This document shows positions 33,556 through 42,520 of a stretch of DNA of 64,000 nucleotides, in pieces. Made by a program: the position numbers and the translations under genes. How positions within the stretch are numbered: the first letter of the stretch is position 1; the number at the start of each line of letters is the position of its first letter. The notes beneath the pieces were generated by a model. That model did no database searches, had not been told where the DNA came from, and saw only the letters and a list, made by a program, of their open reading frames with translations. Origin of the DNA: an uncultured Veillonella sp. (GTDB taxonomy: Bacteria > Bacillota > Negativicutes > Veillonellales > Veillonellaceae); assembly GCA_902478055.1 (NCBI GenBank), contig CABSJL010000003.1, positions 1 to 64,000 on the forward strand, given 5' to 3'.

Positions 33556-34364
33556 TTTTTTGCCCCCCATTTCCACATACCAGTAATGGTTTGACGAGGG
33601 CGCTCCATAAATGTACGCAACGCTTCTTTAATTTGATCTTCCGGTAAATGACGATAAATATGACCGCCATAGGTATAGGAAATTGTCCCCGTTTCCTCAC
33701 TGACAACAACAACGACCGCATCTGTTTGTTCAGACAAACCAATTGCTGCACGGTGACGCGTACCAAGTTCAGTACTTAACGTACGATCCTCAGTTAACGG
33801 CAACAAACAACCGGCTGCACGAATACGACCATCACGAATGATCAGTGCCCCATCATGAAGTGGTGTACTAGGAACGAAAATGTTTTTAATTAATTCACGG
33901 CTCAATACAGCATCAATTAAAATACCTGTATCAACGAAATCATTGAGACCTACTTCACGTTCAAAAACGATAAGTGCCCCTGTGTGCTCACGAGACATAA
34001 CGCGAGCCGCCGCCATCACTTCATTGATGGCCATATCCATTTCCTCTTCATTAACATTCTGTGCCTTGCTAAAAATTCGGCCACGGCCCAATTGTTCTAA
34101 AGCACGGCGCAATTCCGGTTGGAATACTACAGGCAATGCGAAGAGAAGAACAGTCATACTTTGTTGCAAAATCCAATTGATAACATATAGATTTAGCAAA
34201 TGACTCAATAAGTTTAGAATTGCTAACATAACGAGACCTTTCAAAAGAGAAACGGCCCGTGTATCTTTAAGCAATTTATATAAGTAATAAATACCTACAG
34301 CAACGATTAAGATATCAGCGATATCAAGAAGCCTAAAGGTATGTATAAGTGCGTCAATATGCAT
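33552..34364 (-). CDS. cdaA: Diadenylate cyclase CdaA
   Basis: A 270-residue membrane-bound enzyme making cyclic-di-AMP from two ATP. Three hydrophobic segments (about 10-80) precede the DAC domain, in which DGALIIRDGRI and GTRHRAAIGLSE are the two catalytic motifs (DGA and RHR). It forms an operon with cdaR by an ATGA overlap. c-di-AMP controls potassium and osmotic balance and cell-wall homeostasis; the nearby glmM is a known CdaA partner in other Firmicutes. Confidence 0.96.
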   Translation of the reverse strand: MHIDALIHTFRLLDIADILIVAVGIYYLYKLLKDTRAVSLLKGLVMLAILNLLSHLLNLYVINWILQQSMTVLLFALPVVFQPELRRALEQLGRGRIFSKAQNVNEEEMDMAINEVMAAARVMSREHTGALIVFEREVGLNDFVDTGILIDAVLSRELIKNIFVPSTPLHDGALIIRDGRIRAAGCLLPLTEDRTLSTELGTRHRAAIGLSEQTDAVVVVVSEETGTISYTYGGHIYRHLPEDQIKEALRTFMERPRQTITGMWKWGAKK

Positions 34365-34390
34365 AAAAATAGCTCCTTATACAAAATAAT

Positions 34391-34420
34391 AAGGTACAAC
34401 CAACTACTTGGCTGTACCTT
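34391..34420 (-). terminator. Terminator downstream of cdaA's upstream neighbour
   Basis: AAGGTACA..CCAA and TTGG..TGTACCTT arms with two mismatched positions, followed on the minus strand by ATTATTTTG. It closes the molybdenum hydroxylase accessory operon before the cdaA promoter. Confidence 0.7.
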
Positions 34421-34494
34421 ATATTTTAACTCATTTTAGAAGCACTGTAAATTTATAAACAATTACAAAATATGATTTTTCTATAATTATAGAC

Positions 34495-34809
34495 TTAAAT
34501 ATTTTGTGTTTCAATCCACACATCCATCTGTCCACCGCACACCATACCTTCTTTTACAGCTACATCATCATCTAAAAGAACTTCGATACGACGATGTGCT
34601 TCTTTTTTATTCAAGGAATCAACAGCACTTAGGCGAATTTCATTTTCAGCACGACCACCACCGATAGTACCAAAAATAGATCCATCTGGGAAAACAACCA
34701 TAGAAGTGCCAGCTTTACGTGGTGTAGAACCACGGGTAAATAAAATTGTGGCAACAGCTAATGTTTCATTTTTACGAGCACTTAAATATTCAATAAACTC
34801 ACGATTCAT
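34495..34809 (-). CDS. XdhC/CoxI N-terminal domain protein
   Basis: A 104-residue protein consisting only of the XdhC_CoxI domain: ATILFTRGSTPRKAGTSMVV, then GSIFGTIGGGRAENEIR and the C-terminal VCGGQMDVWIE. This domain normally forms the N-terminal half of XdhC, which matures the molybdenum cofactor for hydroxylases. Here the Rossmann half is encoded by the overlapping gene just upstream in transcription. It is the last gene of the hydroxylase operon. Confidence 0.85.
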   Translation of the reverse strand: MNREFIEYLSARKNETLAVATILFTRGSTPRKAGTSMVVFPDGSIFGTIGGGRAENEIRLSAVDSLNKKEAHRRIEVLLDDDVAVKEGMVCGGQMDVWIETQNI

Positions 34810-35527
34810 GGCTCACTCTACCTTTCCGCAATGAGCCGCCTTTTTTACCACGCACCACTGCCAAATATTCGCTAACGATAGATAATGCAATCTCCTCAGG
34901 AGTTTGTGCACCTAAATCTAGACCAATTGGTGCATATACCATATCTAATTCTTCTTGTGTCCAACCTTGTTCACGCAATACTTCAAATGCATAATGAATG
35001 CGCTTTTGACTGCCCATAACACCCATATAGGTTGGCAAGTAATCGCGCAATTGTTCTAAGCATACATTGTCATACTCATGAGCACGTGTAACAATGATAA
35101 AACCATTATATTCATCAAGAGGTAGATCATTTTTAAAGTTTTCTAAGGGCAAGCATTTACGAGTTACGCGCTCGTCAAAGAATTCAGGAACTACATATTC
35201 TGGGCGGTCATCTACAACAGTAACACGACATCCAATGAATAGTAATAAATCTGTAATAGCACGGCTCACATGACCAGCGCCTAATACGAGAACAGACGGA
35301 TCATTTTCTACAGGTTGTACGAAACATTCTACTTCGCCTACCATGCACAAAGAATTGAGCTTTGCTTTATCTACCATAAAGCCTTCGATTGGTGTGCCAT
35401 ACAAAACACTACCATCTTCAGCATAAATTGCTTTATCCCCTTGACGAGGACCAGATAATACAGTAACCATCAATGTAGTTTCTGTAAGCTGAAGACGGTC
35501 TTTCATCACATCATAGATCGTTTCCAT
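34799..35527 (-). CDS. XdhC-family maturation factor, Rossmann domain
   Basis: A 242-residue protein. The N-terminal 75 residues look like a degenerate XdhC_CoxI segment, followed by a Rossmann fold VLVLGAGHVSRAITDLLLFI, VTVVDDRPEYV and YMGVMGSQKRIHYAFEVL, ending in APIGLDLGAQTPEEIALSIV, the XdhC C-terminal signature. XdhC proteins bind molybdenum cofactor and help with sulfuration, or here perhaps selenation, before insertion into the hydroxylase. The ATG at 35527 is preferred over 35542 because AAAGGAAT precedes it. The gene overlaps yqeB by 17 bases and the next gene by 11. Confidence 0.88.
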   Translation of the reverse strand: METIYDVMKDRLQLTETTLMVTVLSGPRQGDKAIYAEDGSVLYGTPIEGFMVDKAKLNSLCMVGEVECFVQPVENDPSVLVLGAGHVSRAITDLLLFIGCRVTVVDDRPEYVVPEFFDERVTRKCLPLENFKNDLPLDEYNGFIIVTRAHEYDNVCLEQLRDYLPTYMGVMGSQKRIHYAFEVLREQGWTQEELDMVYAPIGLDLGAQTPEEIALSIVSEYLAVVRGKKGGSLRKGRVSHES

Positions 35528-36323
35528 CTTGATTCCTTTCATAATCCCATGCAGTAACGGCTTCTAAAACGCCACCACCAACAGCGAGAGATTTATCTGA
35601 AATACTATAACAATGAGCTTCTTCACAACGAGCATCTACATCGGCCAATTTAAAATGGTCGGATACGATGAGCCCGCTCTTAAGAATACCTCTAAGAATA
35701 CCTGTAATTTTTGCCCGTACTGGCTCTTCATCTACATAACCAATGACTTCATTGGCTTGTACAGAATCACCTATATGACGCTTAGCTGTAAATAGACCAG
35801 CCTTTGGAGAGTGAATAACACGCTCATGAGTATAACCACCTACATTACCAGGAATACCCGTATTAGGTTGCGCCGGGCCATCGTAGATACAACGACCTAA
35901 ATAATGACCACGCATAGTTTCAATAACCACATCTACATCGTCCCCTGCAGTAAAACCAGGGCCCACACCGATAACAAGGTCTGCATCATCTCGTTTGGTA
36001 CCAAGATTTTTTTTGCTTAAGATAGCATCCACCACAATGGCTGGCTTCAATGTATCTAATAACTCTTCATAGGAGCTAGTTACTACAGGAATAACACCTT
36101 GTGCCAATGTATCCTTTACTTCGCTAAGGGCTACATGACGAGCTACAAAGCGTTCCAAAATCATTTCGCCACGATGCACAGCATTGCCGTAACAAACTTC
36201 ACGGCGAATCATGGTAGGAATAGCGATTTCGTTAATCACTACCGGATAGCCTGCACGTTTCAATCTATATACAGCGCCAGAAGCGATATCTCCGCCTCCA
36301 CGCATAAGCACTAATGGTTTCAT
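35511..36323 (-). CDS. yqeB: Selenium-dependent molybdenum hydroxylase accessory protein YqeB
   Basis: A 270-residue protein of the YqeB/EF2563 family, known from comparative genomics to travel with selD and selenium-dependent molybdenum hydroxylases. It starts with VLMRGGGDIASGAVYRLKRAG, a Rossmann-like nucleotide-binding loop, continues with VVDAILSKKN and GVGPGFTAGDDVDVVIET, and has a C-terminal biotinyl-lipoyl-like segment SPKAGLFTAKRHIGDSVQAN. The reaction is unknown. It overlaps mocA-like by four bases. Confidence 0.9.
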   Translation of the reverse strand: MKPLVLMRGGGDIASGAVYRLKRAGYPVVINEIAIPTMIRREVCYGNAVHRGEMILERFVARHVALSEVKDTLAQGVIPVVTSSYEELLDTLKPAIVVDAILSKKNLGTKRDDADLVIGVGPGFTAGDDVDVVIETMRGHYLGRCIYDGPAQPNTGIPGNVGGYTHERVIHSPKAGLFTAKRHIGDSVQANEVIGYVDEEPVRAKITGILRGILKSGLIVSDHFKLADVDARCEEAHCYSISDKSLAVGGGVLEAVTAWDYERNQDGNDL

Positions 36324-37042
36324 AATGCCTCACTTTCACGTTCTTTTAAACGCTCAAAATCATCGGGTGTATCGATATCATATCCAATATCGTCACGAAT
36401 CCATAGTTTGATAACATGATCTTTACCATCACCACGAATGATGGTCTTGCCCCCTTGGTCCCCTTGGATATGTTGTAAAGATTCAAACCAATGCGAACCA
36501 AAGAGAACAGGATTTCCCGACTGATAATTCGCCCCATAATGTGGGACGACGATAGTTTTCGAATGAAAGTTATCACTAAATGCACTAATAACCTGATGTA
36601 CAACATTCCCAGTCAGTAGTGGTTGATCCCCTACAGAACAAAGAATGCCATCTAGCGGTATCGGTGATTTTTCTACCAAATAACGTACTCCTATCGCTAT
36701 GGACAGCCCCTGTCCACGCTCAGGATGTTCATTCCGAACTACTTCGAACCCATAGCTTGTAACAATAGGTTCCAATTTTTCATGATCGTCACCAGTAACC
36801 GCTACAAAAGGTAGTTTACAGAATTCAGCAGGTTTTACATAATCTTCCCATCCACAATGAAGAGCCCCACAGACCGCATCTAAAACAGTTTTACCACGCC
36901 AGGGTAAAAGCTGCTTATTACACCCCATGCGCTTGGATTGTCCCCCTACGAGGAGGACAATGCCAATATGCAAAGGACGACGGTCTATGGGGTCTCTCAT
37001 GGGACTGAAAGCGCTATTAGATTTTGCTTTCACATAAGTCAT
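36320..37042 (-). CDS. mocA: Molybdenum cofactor cytidylyltransferase-like protein
   Basis: A 240-residue nucleotidyltransferase. The signature VLLVGGQSKRMGCNKQLLPW is near 33-52, followed by GILCSVGDQPLLTG, where the metal-binding aspartate lies, and GNPVLFG. It is expected to attach CMP to molybdopterin, forming the dinucleotide cofactor of the hydroxylase encoded upstream. The first 25 residues are an extra charged extension, and the start could lie at the second methionine. It follows yqeC after six bases. Confidence 0.85.
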   Translation of the reverse strand: MTYVKAKSNSAFSPMRDPIDRRPLHIGIVLLVGGQSKRMGCNKQLLPWRGKTVLDAVCGALHCGWEDYVKPAEFCKLPFVAVTGDDHEKLEPIVTSYGFEVVRNEHPERGQGLSIAIGVRYLVEKSPIPLDGILCSVGDQPLLTGNVVHQVISAFSDNFHSKTIVVPHYGANYQSGNPVLFGSHWFESLQHIQGDQGGKTIIRGDGKDHVIKLWIRDDIGYDIDTPDDFERLKERESEAL

Positions 37043-37048
37043 GAGTAC

Positions 37049-37807
37049 CTACCGACATTGAATAATGCGACGGATTTCACAACTTGCTTTGTATCCATCA
37101 GCTAAGATGATATCGGAAATGTCGCTATCTACAATATGATCAATAAAATCATCAATGATACGATGTTGCACCGTTTCATAACCAGTACAGAACAGAATTT
37201 TTTTACCTTTACTGTATTGGAATAAGCCTTGTTTATGGAGCACAAGATCAGCCAACATGCGTGGCGTTACAATGGCGCCCATATCGCGTTTCACAATATC
37301 TTGAACGAGCTCGATATTATGTACGTGCTCATCATCAAGCGGCGCTCCTAACATTTGTAAATTAACAAGACCAATCGTAGTCTTTGTGAGAGATGGGATG
37401 ACTGGCTCAGTCGTCTTAGGCGCCTTAAGCCATTTTTCCTTTGCCCCATCTGCTTCCACTACAATTTGCCAGTTCGGATGCAATTTTTCTAAACCATCGA
37501 TAAGATCACAATCTAAGGAGTCTACTTTTGTTCCTGTAATGCCAGAGAACCACGCACCACAATATCCACGCAAAATACGATCAGTACAATATTCATCAGC
37601 TTCATTAATATTTCGAGTATAAATCGGTTCATAATGAGCCACTTGAGATTCATAGAGTCGAGTCGTAGTCGTAACTACGATGGGCTGACCTTTCAGCCTT
37701 CCATATTCTACTAATTTTGAAAGCACAGTCGTTTTACCGCCTGCCCCAACAAGGGCCACGATTCCAGGCTGAATCAATCGATTCCAATAGGATGTTTGTG
37801 ATGTCAT
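37049..37807 (-). CDS. yqeC: Selenium-dependent hydroxylase accessory protein YqeC
   Basis: A 252-residue P-loop protein. GIVALVGAGGKTTVLSKLVE (15-34) is the Walker A region, followed by VVTTTTRLY, VVEADGAKEKWLKAP and GLVNLQMLGAPL, the pattern of the YqeC family. Its genomic partners are SelD and the molybdenum hydroxylase, and it is thought to act in making or inserting the selenium-containing cofactor. It lies about 40 bases after the large hydroxylase subunit gene. Confidence 0.9.
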   Translation of the reverse strand: MTSQTSYWNRLIQPGIVALVGAGGKTTVLSKLVEYGRLKGQPIVVTTTTRLYESQVAHYEPIYTRNINEADEYCTDRILRGYCGAWFSGITGTKVDSLDCDLIDGLEKLHPNWQIVVEADGAKEKWLKAPKTTEPVIPSLTKTTIGLVNLQMLGAPLDDEHVHNIELVQDIVKRDMGAIVTPRMLADLVLHKQGLFQYSKGKKILFCTGYETVQHRIIDDFIDHIVDSDISDIILADGYKASCEIRRIIQCR

Positions 37808-37848
37808 AAAACCAGGCCTCCTTAGAAAGGAAAAGTAAATAGAAATCT

Positions 37849-40143
37849 CTATACTTTATATTTCTCGTCCATAGCCATAAATACCTTCTCAGGTGTCATA
37901 GGTAATGTACGAACGTCCGCACCAACTGCATTTTTAATAGCATGTTGAATAGCTGGACTAGCCGTATTAATAACAACTTCACCAATAGATTTAGCACCAA
38001 ATCCGCCTGTCGGTTCATAAGACTCTACAAAGTCTACATGTAACTCACCAATATCTTGACGGGTTGGAATTTTATAAGTCATAAGGTTATTAGTCTCTAA
38101 GCGACCATTATTGGAATAGCGTACATCTTCATACAACGCCATGCCGATAGCTTGTACTACGCCGCCTTCAACTTGAACGCGAGCCAATTTAGGATTGATA
38201 ACAGTACCGCAATCGATGCAGGAATATGTATGAAGCGGAATAACCTTGCCAGTTTGTTTGTCTACTTTTACCTCTGCAATAGTTGCCATGAATGGAGGTG
38301 GAGACGTATGACTGCCCCATGTAGCGAAACCAGACAATTGTTCTGCATTAACGCCTACCAATAATTTTGGAGCTAATTGATGGATATCCATAGTTTGAGA
38401 ACCATCTTTTGTGGTAGCTACAACGCCATCAAAGTCGATGGTCTCTACATCTGTATTGAAGAATTGAGCGAACTTAGCAATAATCTTAGTGCGTAATTCT
38501 TCAGCAGCCATCTTAGCAGCCGTACCAGTTACGTATGTTGTACTAGATGCATAGGAACCTGGATCAAATGGTACGATGTCTGTATCGGATTCAACAACTG
38601 TCATGTATTCCATAGGACAGCCGATGATTTCACAAGCCATTTGAGTCAATACAGTATTAGCCCCCATGCCCATATCGGAAGAACCAGTATACAATGTGTA
38701 GTTACCATCATCACCGAGACGAATTTCTACAGATGCTACATCAATGTTAGCAACACCAGAACCTTGTAATGCCAATGCCATGCCAAGGCCACCGCGATAA
38801 CGTTCGTCAATATCCCAAGAATGAGGACGTTCATCCCAACGAGCCATTTCTTTTACGCGGTTTACAGTGTCTTGGAACAAACCAGAATCAAGATATTCAT
38901 CTAGAGCATATACCAAGCTTTGTTCACCTTGAGCAATCAAGTTCTTTTGACGCAATTCAGCAGGGTCTACCCCCATTTTATCCGCCAAGTTATTAACAGC
39001 ACACTCTAAAGGCCACAACGCTTCAGTAGCACCATAACCACGGAATGCACCACCTGGTGTATGATTCATGTATACACCTTCTGTACCGTAGTGAATTGCT
39101 GTCGCTTTATTGTATAAAGGAATGGACTTATGCTCACCAGCTGTAGTAGTAGTGAAGCAGTGAGTTGCATGAGCACCTGCATCAGTAATGGAGTCCATAT
39201 CAATTACTTTGATAATACCGTCTTTTGTAGCACCTACGCGGATTTTCCATTCACGAGCATGACGTGTAGTGGAGCACGTTTGCGCTTCTGTACGATCGTA
39301 TAAAAGATAGCAAGGTTTCTTCAATGTCCATGCCACAAAAGCTGTCATAATTTCTGTACAAGCCGTTTGTTTAGAACCAAAACCACCGCCGATACGAGGT
39401 TTAATTACACGAACCTTTGTCGCAGGAATACCAAGTGCACGCGCAATATGTCGACGCACATGGAATACGATTTGTGTGGAAGATACGATAACTACGCGGC
39501 CCAATGTATCTATATAACCAAAGCTTTGGAACGGTTCCATCGCTGTTTGGCGTGTCGCTTGGTCAAAGTAAGTACCTTCTACTACATAATCACATTTTGC
39601 AAGTTCAGCTTCAATATCGCCAACTCGTTTATGATAAGATACGCAAATATTGCGTTTATAATCTTGACCTACAGGGATATTGTTATGAATATCATCTTCA
39701 GGGTGAACTACAGTTTCATGGTCGATAGCCGTATGCATATCGAGTACAGGTTTTTGTACTTCGTATTCGACCTTGATTAGAGGCATCGCTTTAAGTGCTG
39801 TAGCTTCATCTTTTGCCACAACAAGAGCCACTTCATCGCCTACATAGCGAACTACAGGATCCAAGATGAGAGCATCATAAGCAGATGGTTCTGGATATGT
39901 TTGACCGGCCAATGTAAAGCGGGTATTCGGCACATCTTCATGTGTGAAGATTGCTTCAACGCCTGGAATCAATTTAGCTTTAGATGTATCGATAGATTTA
40001 ATGCGCGCCTGTGCATGAGGGCTACGAAGTACCTTAATAACGAGCGCATCTTTTGGAACAAAATCACCTGTATAAGATGGTTTACCAGACAAGATACCTT
40101 TATAGTCAACTTTGTCATAGGACTTACCAATGTGCTTATTCAT
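37849..40143 (-). CDS. Molybdenum hydroxylase large subunit (xanthine dehydrogenase family)
   Basis: A 764-residue molybdopterin-binding subunit. The N-terminal hammerhead domain is followed by the molybdenum domains with KPRIGGGFGSKQ, GGAFRGYGATEALW and the C-terminal GGFGAKSIGEVVINTASPAI, whose glutamate is the catalytic base of the family. It hydroxylates a purine or other N-heterocycle. Its association with YqeB, YqeC, MocA and a genomic SelD suggests that the cofactor carries selenium. It shares one base with the iron-sulfur subunit gene, so it is co-translated. Confidence 0.92.
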   Translation of the reverse strand: MNKHIGKSYDKVDYKGILSGKPSYTGDFVPKDALVIKVLRSPHAQARIKSIDTSKAKLIPGVEAIFTHEDVPNTRFTLAGQTYPEPSAYDALILDPVVRYVGDEVALVVAKDEATALKAMPLIKVEYEVQKPVLDMHTAIDHETVVHPEDDIHNNIPVGQDYKRNICVSYHKRVGDIEAELAKCDYVVEGTYFDQATRQTAMEPFQSFGYIDTLGRVVIVSSTQIVFHVRRHIARALGIPATKVRVIKPRIGGGFGSKQTACTEIMTAFVAWTLKKPCYLLYDRTEAQTCSTTRHAREWKIRVGATKDGIIKVIDMDSITDAGAHATHCFTTTTAGEHKSIPLYNKATAIHYGTEGVYMNHTPGGAFRGYGATEALWPLECAVNNLADKMGVDPAELRQKNLIAQGEQSLVYALDEYLDSGLFQDTVNRVKEMARWDERPHSWDIDERYRGGLGMALALQGSGVANIDVASVEIRLGDDGNYTLYTGSSDMGMGANTVLTQMACEIIGCPMEYMTVVESDTDIVPFDPGSYASSTTYVTGTAAKMAAEELRTKIIAKFAQFFNTDVETIDFDGVVATTKDGSQTMDIHQLAPKLLVGVNAEQLSGFATWGSHTSPPPFMATIAEVKVDKQTGKVIPLHTYSCIDCGTVINPKLARVQVEGGVVQAIGMALYEDVRYSNNGRLETNNLMTYKIPTRQDIGELHVDFVESYEPTGGFGAKSIGEVVINTASPAIQHAIKNAVGADVRTLPMTPEKVFMAMDEKYKV

Positions 40144-40598
40144 TATTTCAGGCCTCCTTCTAAGAATTTACGAACCCCTCGAAGTTGTGATTCATAGCCA
40201 GTACAGCGGCACAAATTACCGATGAGGTACTCGCGAATTTCATCATCACTAGCCTTTGGATTTTTACGTTTCAAGTTGATAGCACTCATCATCATGCCAG
40301 TTGTGCAGAAACCGCATTGGTCAGCACCTTCGCTAGCAATACAATCCGCCAGCAATTCAGCCTCTTCTTGTAAGCCTTCTAATGTAGTAATTTTGTGACC
40401 TGGTGCACGGAATGTAGGGTATGCACAAGACAAGATAATTTCGTCATCTACCCATACAGTGCAAAGACCACAGTTTGTTGTATCACAGCCACAACGTACG
40501 CTGTAGTAACCAAGATTACGCAATGTATCCAACAACATTTCATCAGTTGGCACATTAACAGTTACATTTTTATTATTAATATTAAGTACTAATTCCAT
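40143..40598 (-). CDS. Molybdenum hydroxylase [2Fe-2S] subunit
   Basis: A 151-residue protein with two iron-sulfur domains. The plant-ferredoxin type uses C38, C43, C46 and C58 (GCDTTNCGLC...SC). The C-terminal all-helical type has QCGFCTTGMMMSA and LCRCTGY. It passes electrons from the molybdenum centre to FAD. One-base overlaps on both sides link it to the FAD and molybdenum subunit genes. Confidence 0.95.
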   Translation of the reverse strand: MELVLNINNKNVTVNVPTDEMLLDTLRNLGYYSVRCGCDTTNCGLCTVWVDDEIILSCAYPTFRAPGHKITTLEGLQEEAELLADCIASEGADQCGFCTTGMMMSAINLKRKNPKASDDEIREYLIGNLCRCTGYESQLRGVRKFLEGGLK

Positions 40599-41380
40599 TA
40601 TTGTGCCACCTCCTTAGCCAAGCGTTGAACCATTGCTTTTACCATTTCCATGCGATATTCTTTGGACGCATGAGAGTTAGATTGGTAAACTAATTCTTCA
40701 GATGCTAATTGACCGGCTTCTTTTGCTGCAGCCAATCCTTTTTCTGAAAGCAAAGCACTTGCTTTTTCTGCTAATTGAGGTACGCCAGGTCTTGTACCAA
40801 TGTACAATTCAACGCCTTTATCATCACGGCGAATAGCACCTGTCAATACTGGGAAATCGCCACGAGAGATACGAAGAGCTTCAACAGCTACAGGTACCTC
40901 TACTTTAGGAATGCGAATTTCCACGAGGATATCACGTTCTCTGTATTTCATATAGTCTTGCATGGACATGCGACCACCTTTAAAAGTAACGATGTCTGCA
41001 TGTACTGCCAATAGAGCCGGAATTATATCAGAAAAGCCGAATTTACTTGCTACAGATCCACCCATAGTAGCTGTGTTGCGGAATTGAATGCCAAGAATTT
41101 CCTTAACACCTTTAACAACAGCACCACCACAGAATTGTTGTAATGGCTCAAAACGTTCCACATCACCTTGCGTTGCCATAGCACCAATGGCAAATTCGTT
41201 ATCCTCTTCACGAACATAACGCAAGTCAAGACTAGCCATATCAATCACTGCAGGCCATGTGCGTCGACCTAAACGCAACCAACAGCCGCCAGCTAGCATT
41301 GGGGCAGTTTTGTTTTTTGTGGCTAATTCATAAGCCTCTTCCACCGTCTTCGGTTGTAATACTTTCATAAATGCTAACAT
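40598..41380 (-). CDS. Molybdenum hydroxylase FAD-binding subunit
   Basis: A 260-residue CO-dehydrogenase/xanthine-dehydrogenase FAD domain protein. FMKVLQPKTVEEAYELATKN opens the domain; the FAD loops are APMLAGGCWLRLGRRTWPAVI (near 30-50), slightly different from the usual AGGTDL, and FRNTATMGGSVASKFGFSDI. The start is the ATG with AGAGGA seven bases before it; upstream in-frame codons are not needed. First gene of the hydroxylase operon that runs to 34495. Confidence 0.9.
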   Translation of the reverse strand: MLAFMKVLQPKTVEEAYELATKNKTAPMLAGGCWLRLGRRTWPAVIDMASLDLRYVREEDNEFAIGAMATQGDVERFEPLQQFCGGAVVKGVKEILGIQFRNTATMGGSVASKFGFSDIIPALLAVHADIVTFKGGRMSMQDYMKYRERDILVEIRIPKVEVPVAVEALRISRGDFPVLTGAIRRDDKGVELYIGTRPGVPQLAEKASALLSEKGLAAAKEAGQLASEELVYQSNSHASKEYRMEMVKAMVQRLAKEVAQ

Positions 41381-41534
41381 AATCTGTCCTCTCAATGGTA
41401 TACTAATACTAACAGTACTGGATGATAACCATAAAAATACAGATATCACCGAACTACAAACCTAGCAGGAATCTATAGAATTCCTCACGTTTCTTATACT
41501 TTTATTTTACCAATTATTCGCTACTAAATCTACG

Positions 41535-42410
41535 ATGAAAGATATAAATTTACAAGAATTTTGCAAAGAATTACATATTTATGAATTTGGTATTGCCCCT
41601 TGGCCCCTACCTGAAAATGCAAAAACTATTTTGTATGAAAGCAACCCCTGTCCATTTACAGCAGCCGACGTAGAAGAGCGATTGCTAGGAACAACAGAGT
41701 TTACGCCCAAAAGCGCTATAGTATGCCTCTTCCCATACTACGTAGAACGTAGTGGTCCATCTAATCTTTCCCGCTATACATGGGCTACAGATTATCACCT
41801 GGTCATTAATGAATATTTAGAAAAACTTACTGAAAAATTACAAAAAATGAATACTTCAGCCCAGTTTTCTATACATTGTGACACCTCTCCCCTCGCGGAT
41901 CGTTACATGGCCTACTTAGCAGGCCTTGGTTTCTACGGCAAAAACAATTGTTTCATCAGTCCTAAGTGGGGTTCCTATGTAGTCATTGGAACAATTTTAA
42001 CTACCTTAGAATTAGAGCCAAATACACCGCTCGCTCAGTCCTGTATAGGATGCAATCGGTGTATTACGGCTTGCTTAGGGCAATGTTTAGGTCATGACGA
42101 ATTTAAATATGATACCTGTAAAAGCTACTTAACACAGAAAAAAGGAGATCTTACAAACGAGGAGGAAATCATCATAGGAAAAACGCCACTCGTATTTGGC
42201 TGCGATGTATGCCAAGAGGTCTGTCCCCATAATCAAAATATCCCAACAACGCCCATACCTGAATTTCAACACGTAGAACCGTACATAGATATTAACGAAC
42301 TAGAGACCCTAACAAACAAAGAATTCAAAGCTAAGTATGGCAATCGGGCATTCTCGTGGCGGGGGAAAAAAATATTAATGAGAAATCAAAATATTATTGA
42401 AGGTAAATAG
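41535..42410 (+). CDS. QueG-like epoxyqueuosine reductase
   Basis: A 291-residue iron-sulfur protein resembling epoxyqueuosine reductase, the cobalamin-dependent last step of queuosine tRNA modification. GIAPWPLPENA near the start, RYMAYLAGLGFYGKNNCFISPKWGS in the middle and two 4Fe-4S motifs, SCIGCNRCITAC and CDVCQEVCPHN, follow the family order. It is shorter than typical QueG (about 310-380) and lacks the C-terminal HEAT-like part. No good ribosome binding site precedes the ATG, so the start is uncertain. Divergent from the hydroxylase operon. Confidence 0.8.
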   Translation: MKDINLQEFCKELHIYEFGIAPWPLPENAKTILYESNPCPFTAADVEERLLGTTEFTPKSAIVCLFPYYVERSGPSNLSRYTWATDYHLVINEYLEKLTEKLQKMNTSAQFSIHCDTSPLADRYMAYLAGLGFYGKNNCFISPKWGSYVVIGTILTTLELEPNTPLAQSCIGCNRCITACLGQCLGHDEFKYDTCKSYLTQKKGDLTNEEEIIIGKTPLVFGCDVCQEVCPHNQNIPTTPIPEFQHVEPYIDINELETLTNKEFKAKYGNRAFSWRGKKILMRNQNIIEGK

Positions 42411-42483
42411 ATATTATAATTTGTATTTGAGATGTAAAATGGCTGTGACGTCTATTAAGATGTTATGGCTATTTTTATAGAAT

Positions 42484-42515
42484 AAAAAGAGACGACCTCT
42501 GGTCGTCTCTTTTTT
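42484..42515. terminator. Bidirectional terminator between queG-like and yfbR
   Basis: AAAAGAGACGACC / GGTCGTCTCTTTT arms around TCT, with T-runs available on both strands. Confidence 0.9.
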
Positions 42516-42520
42516 AATCA

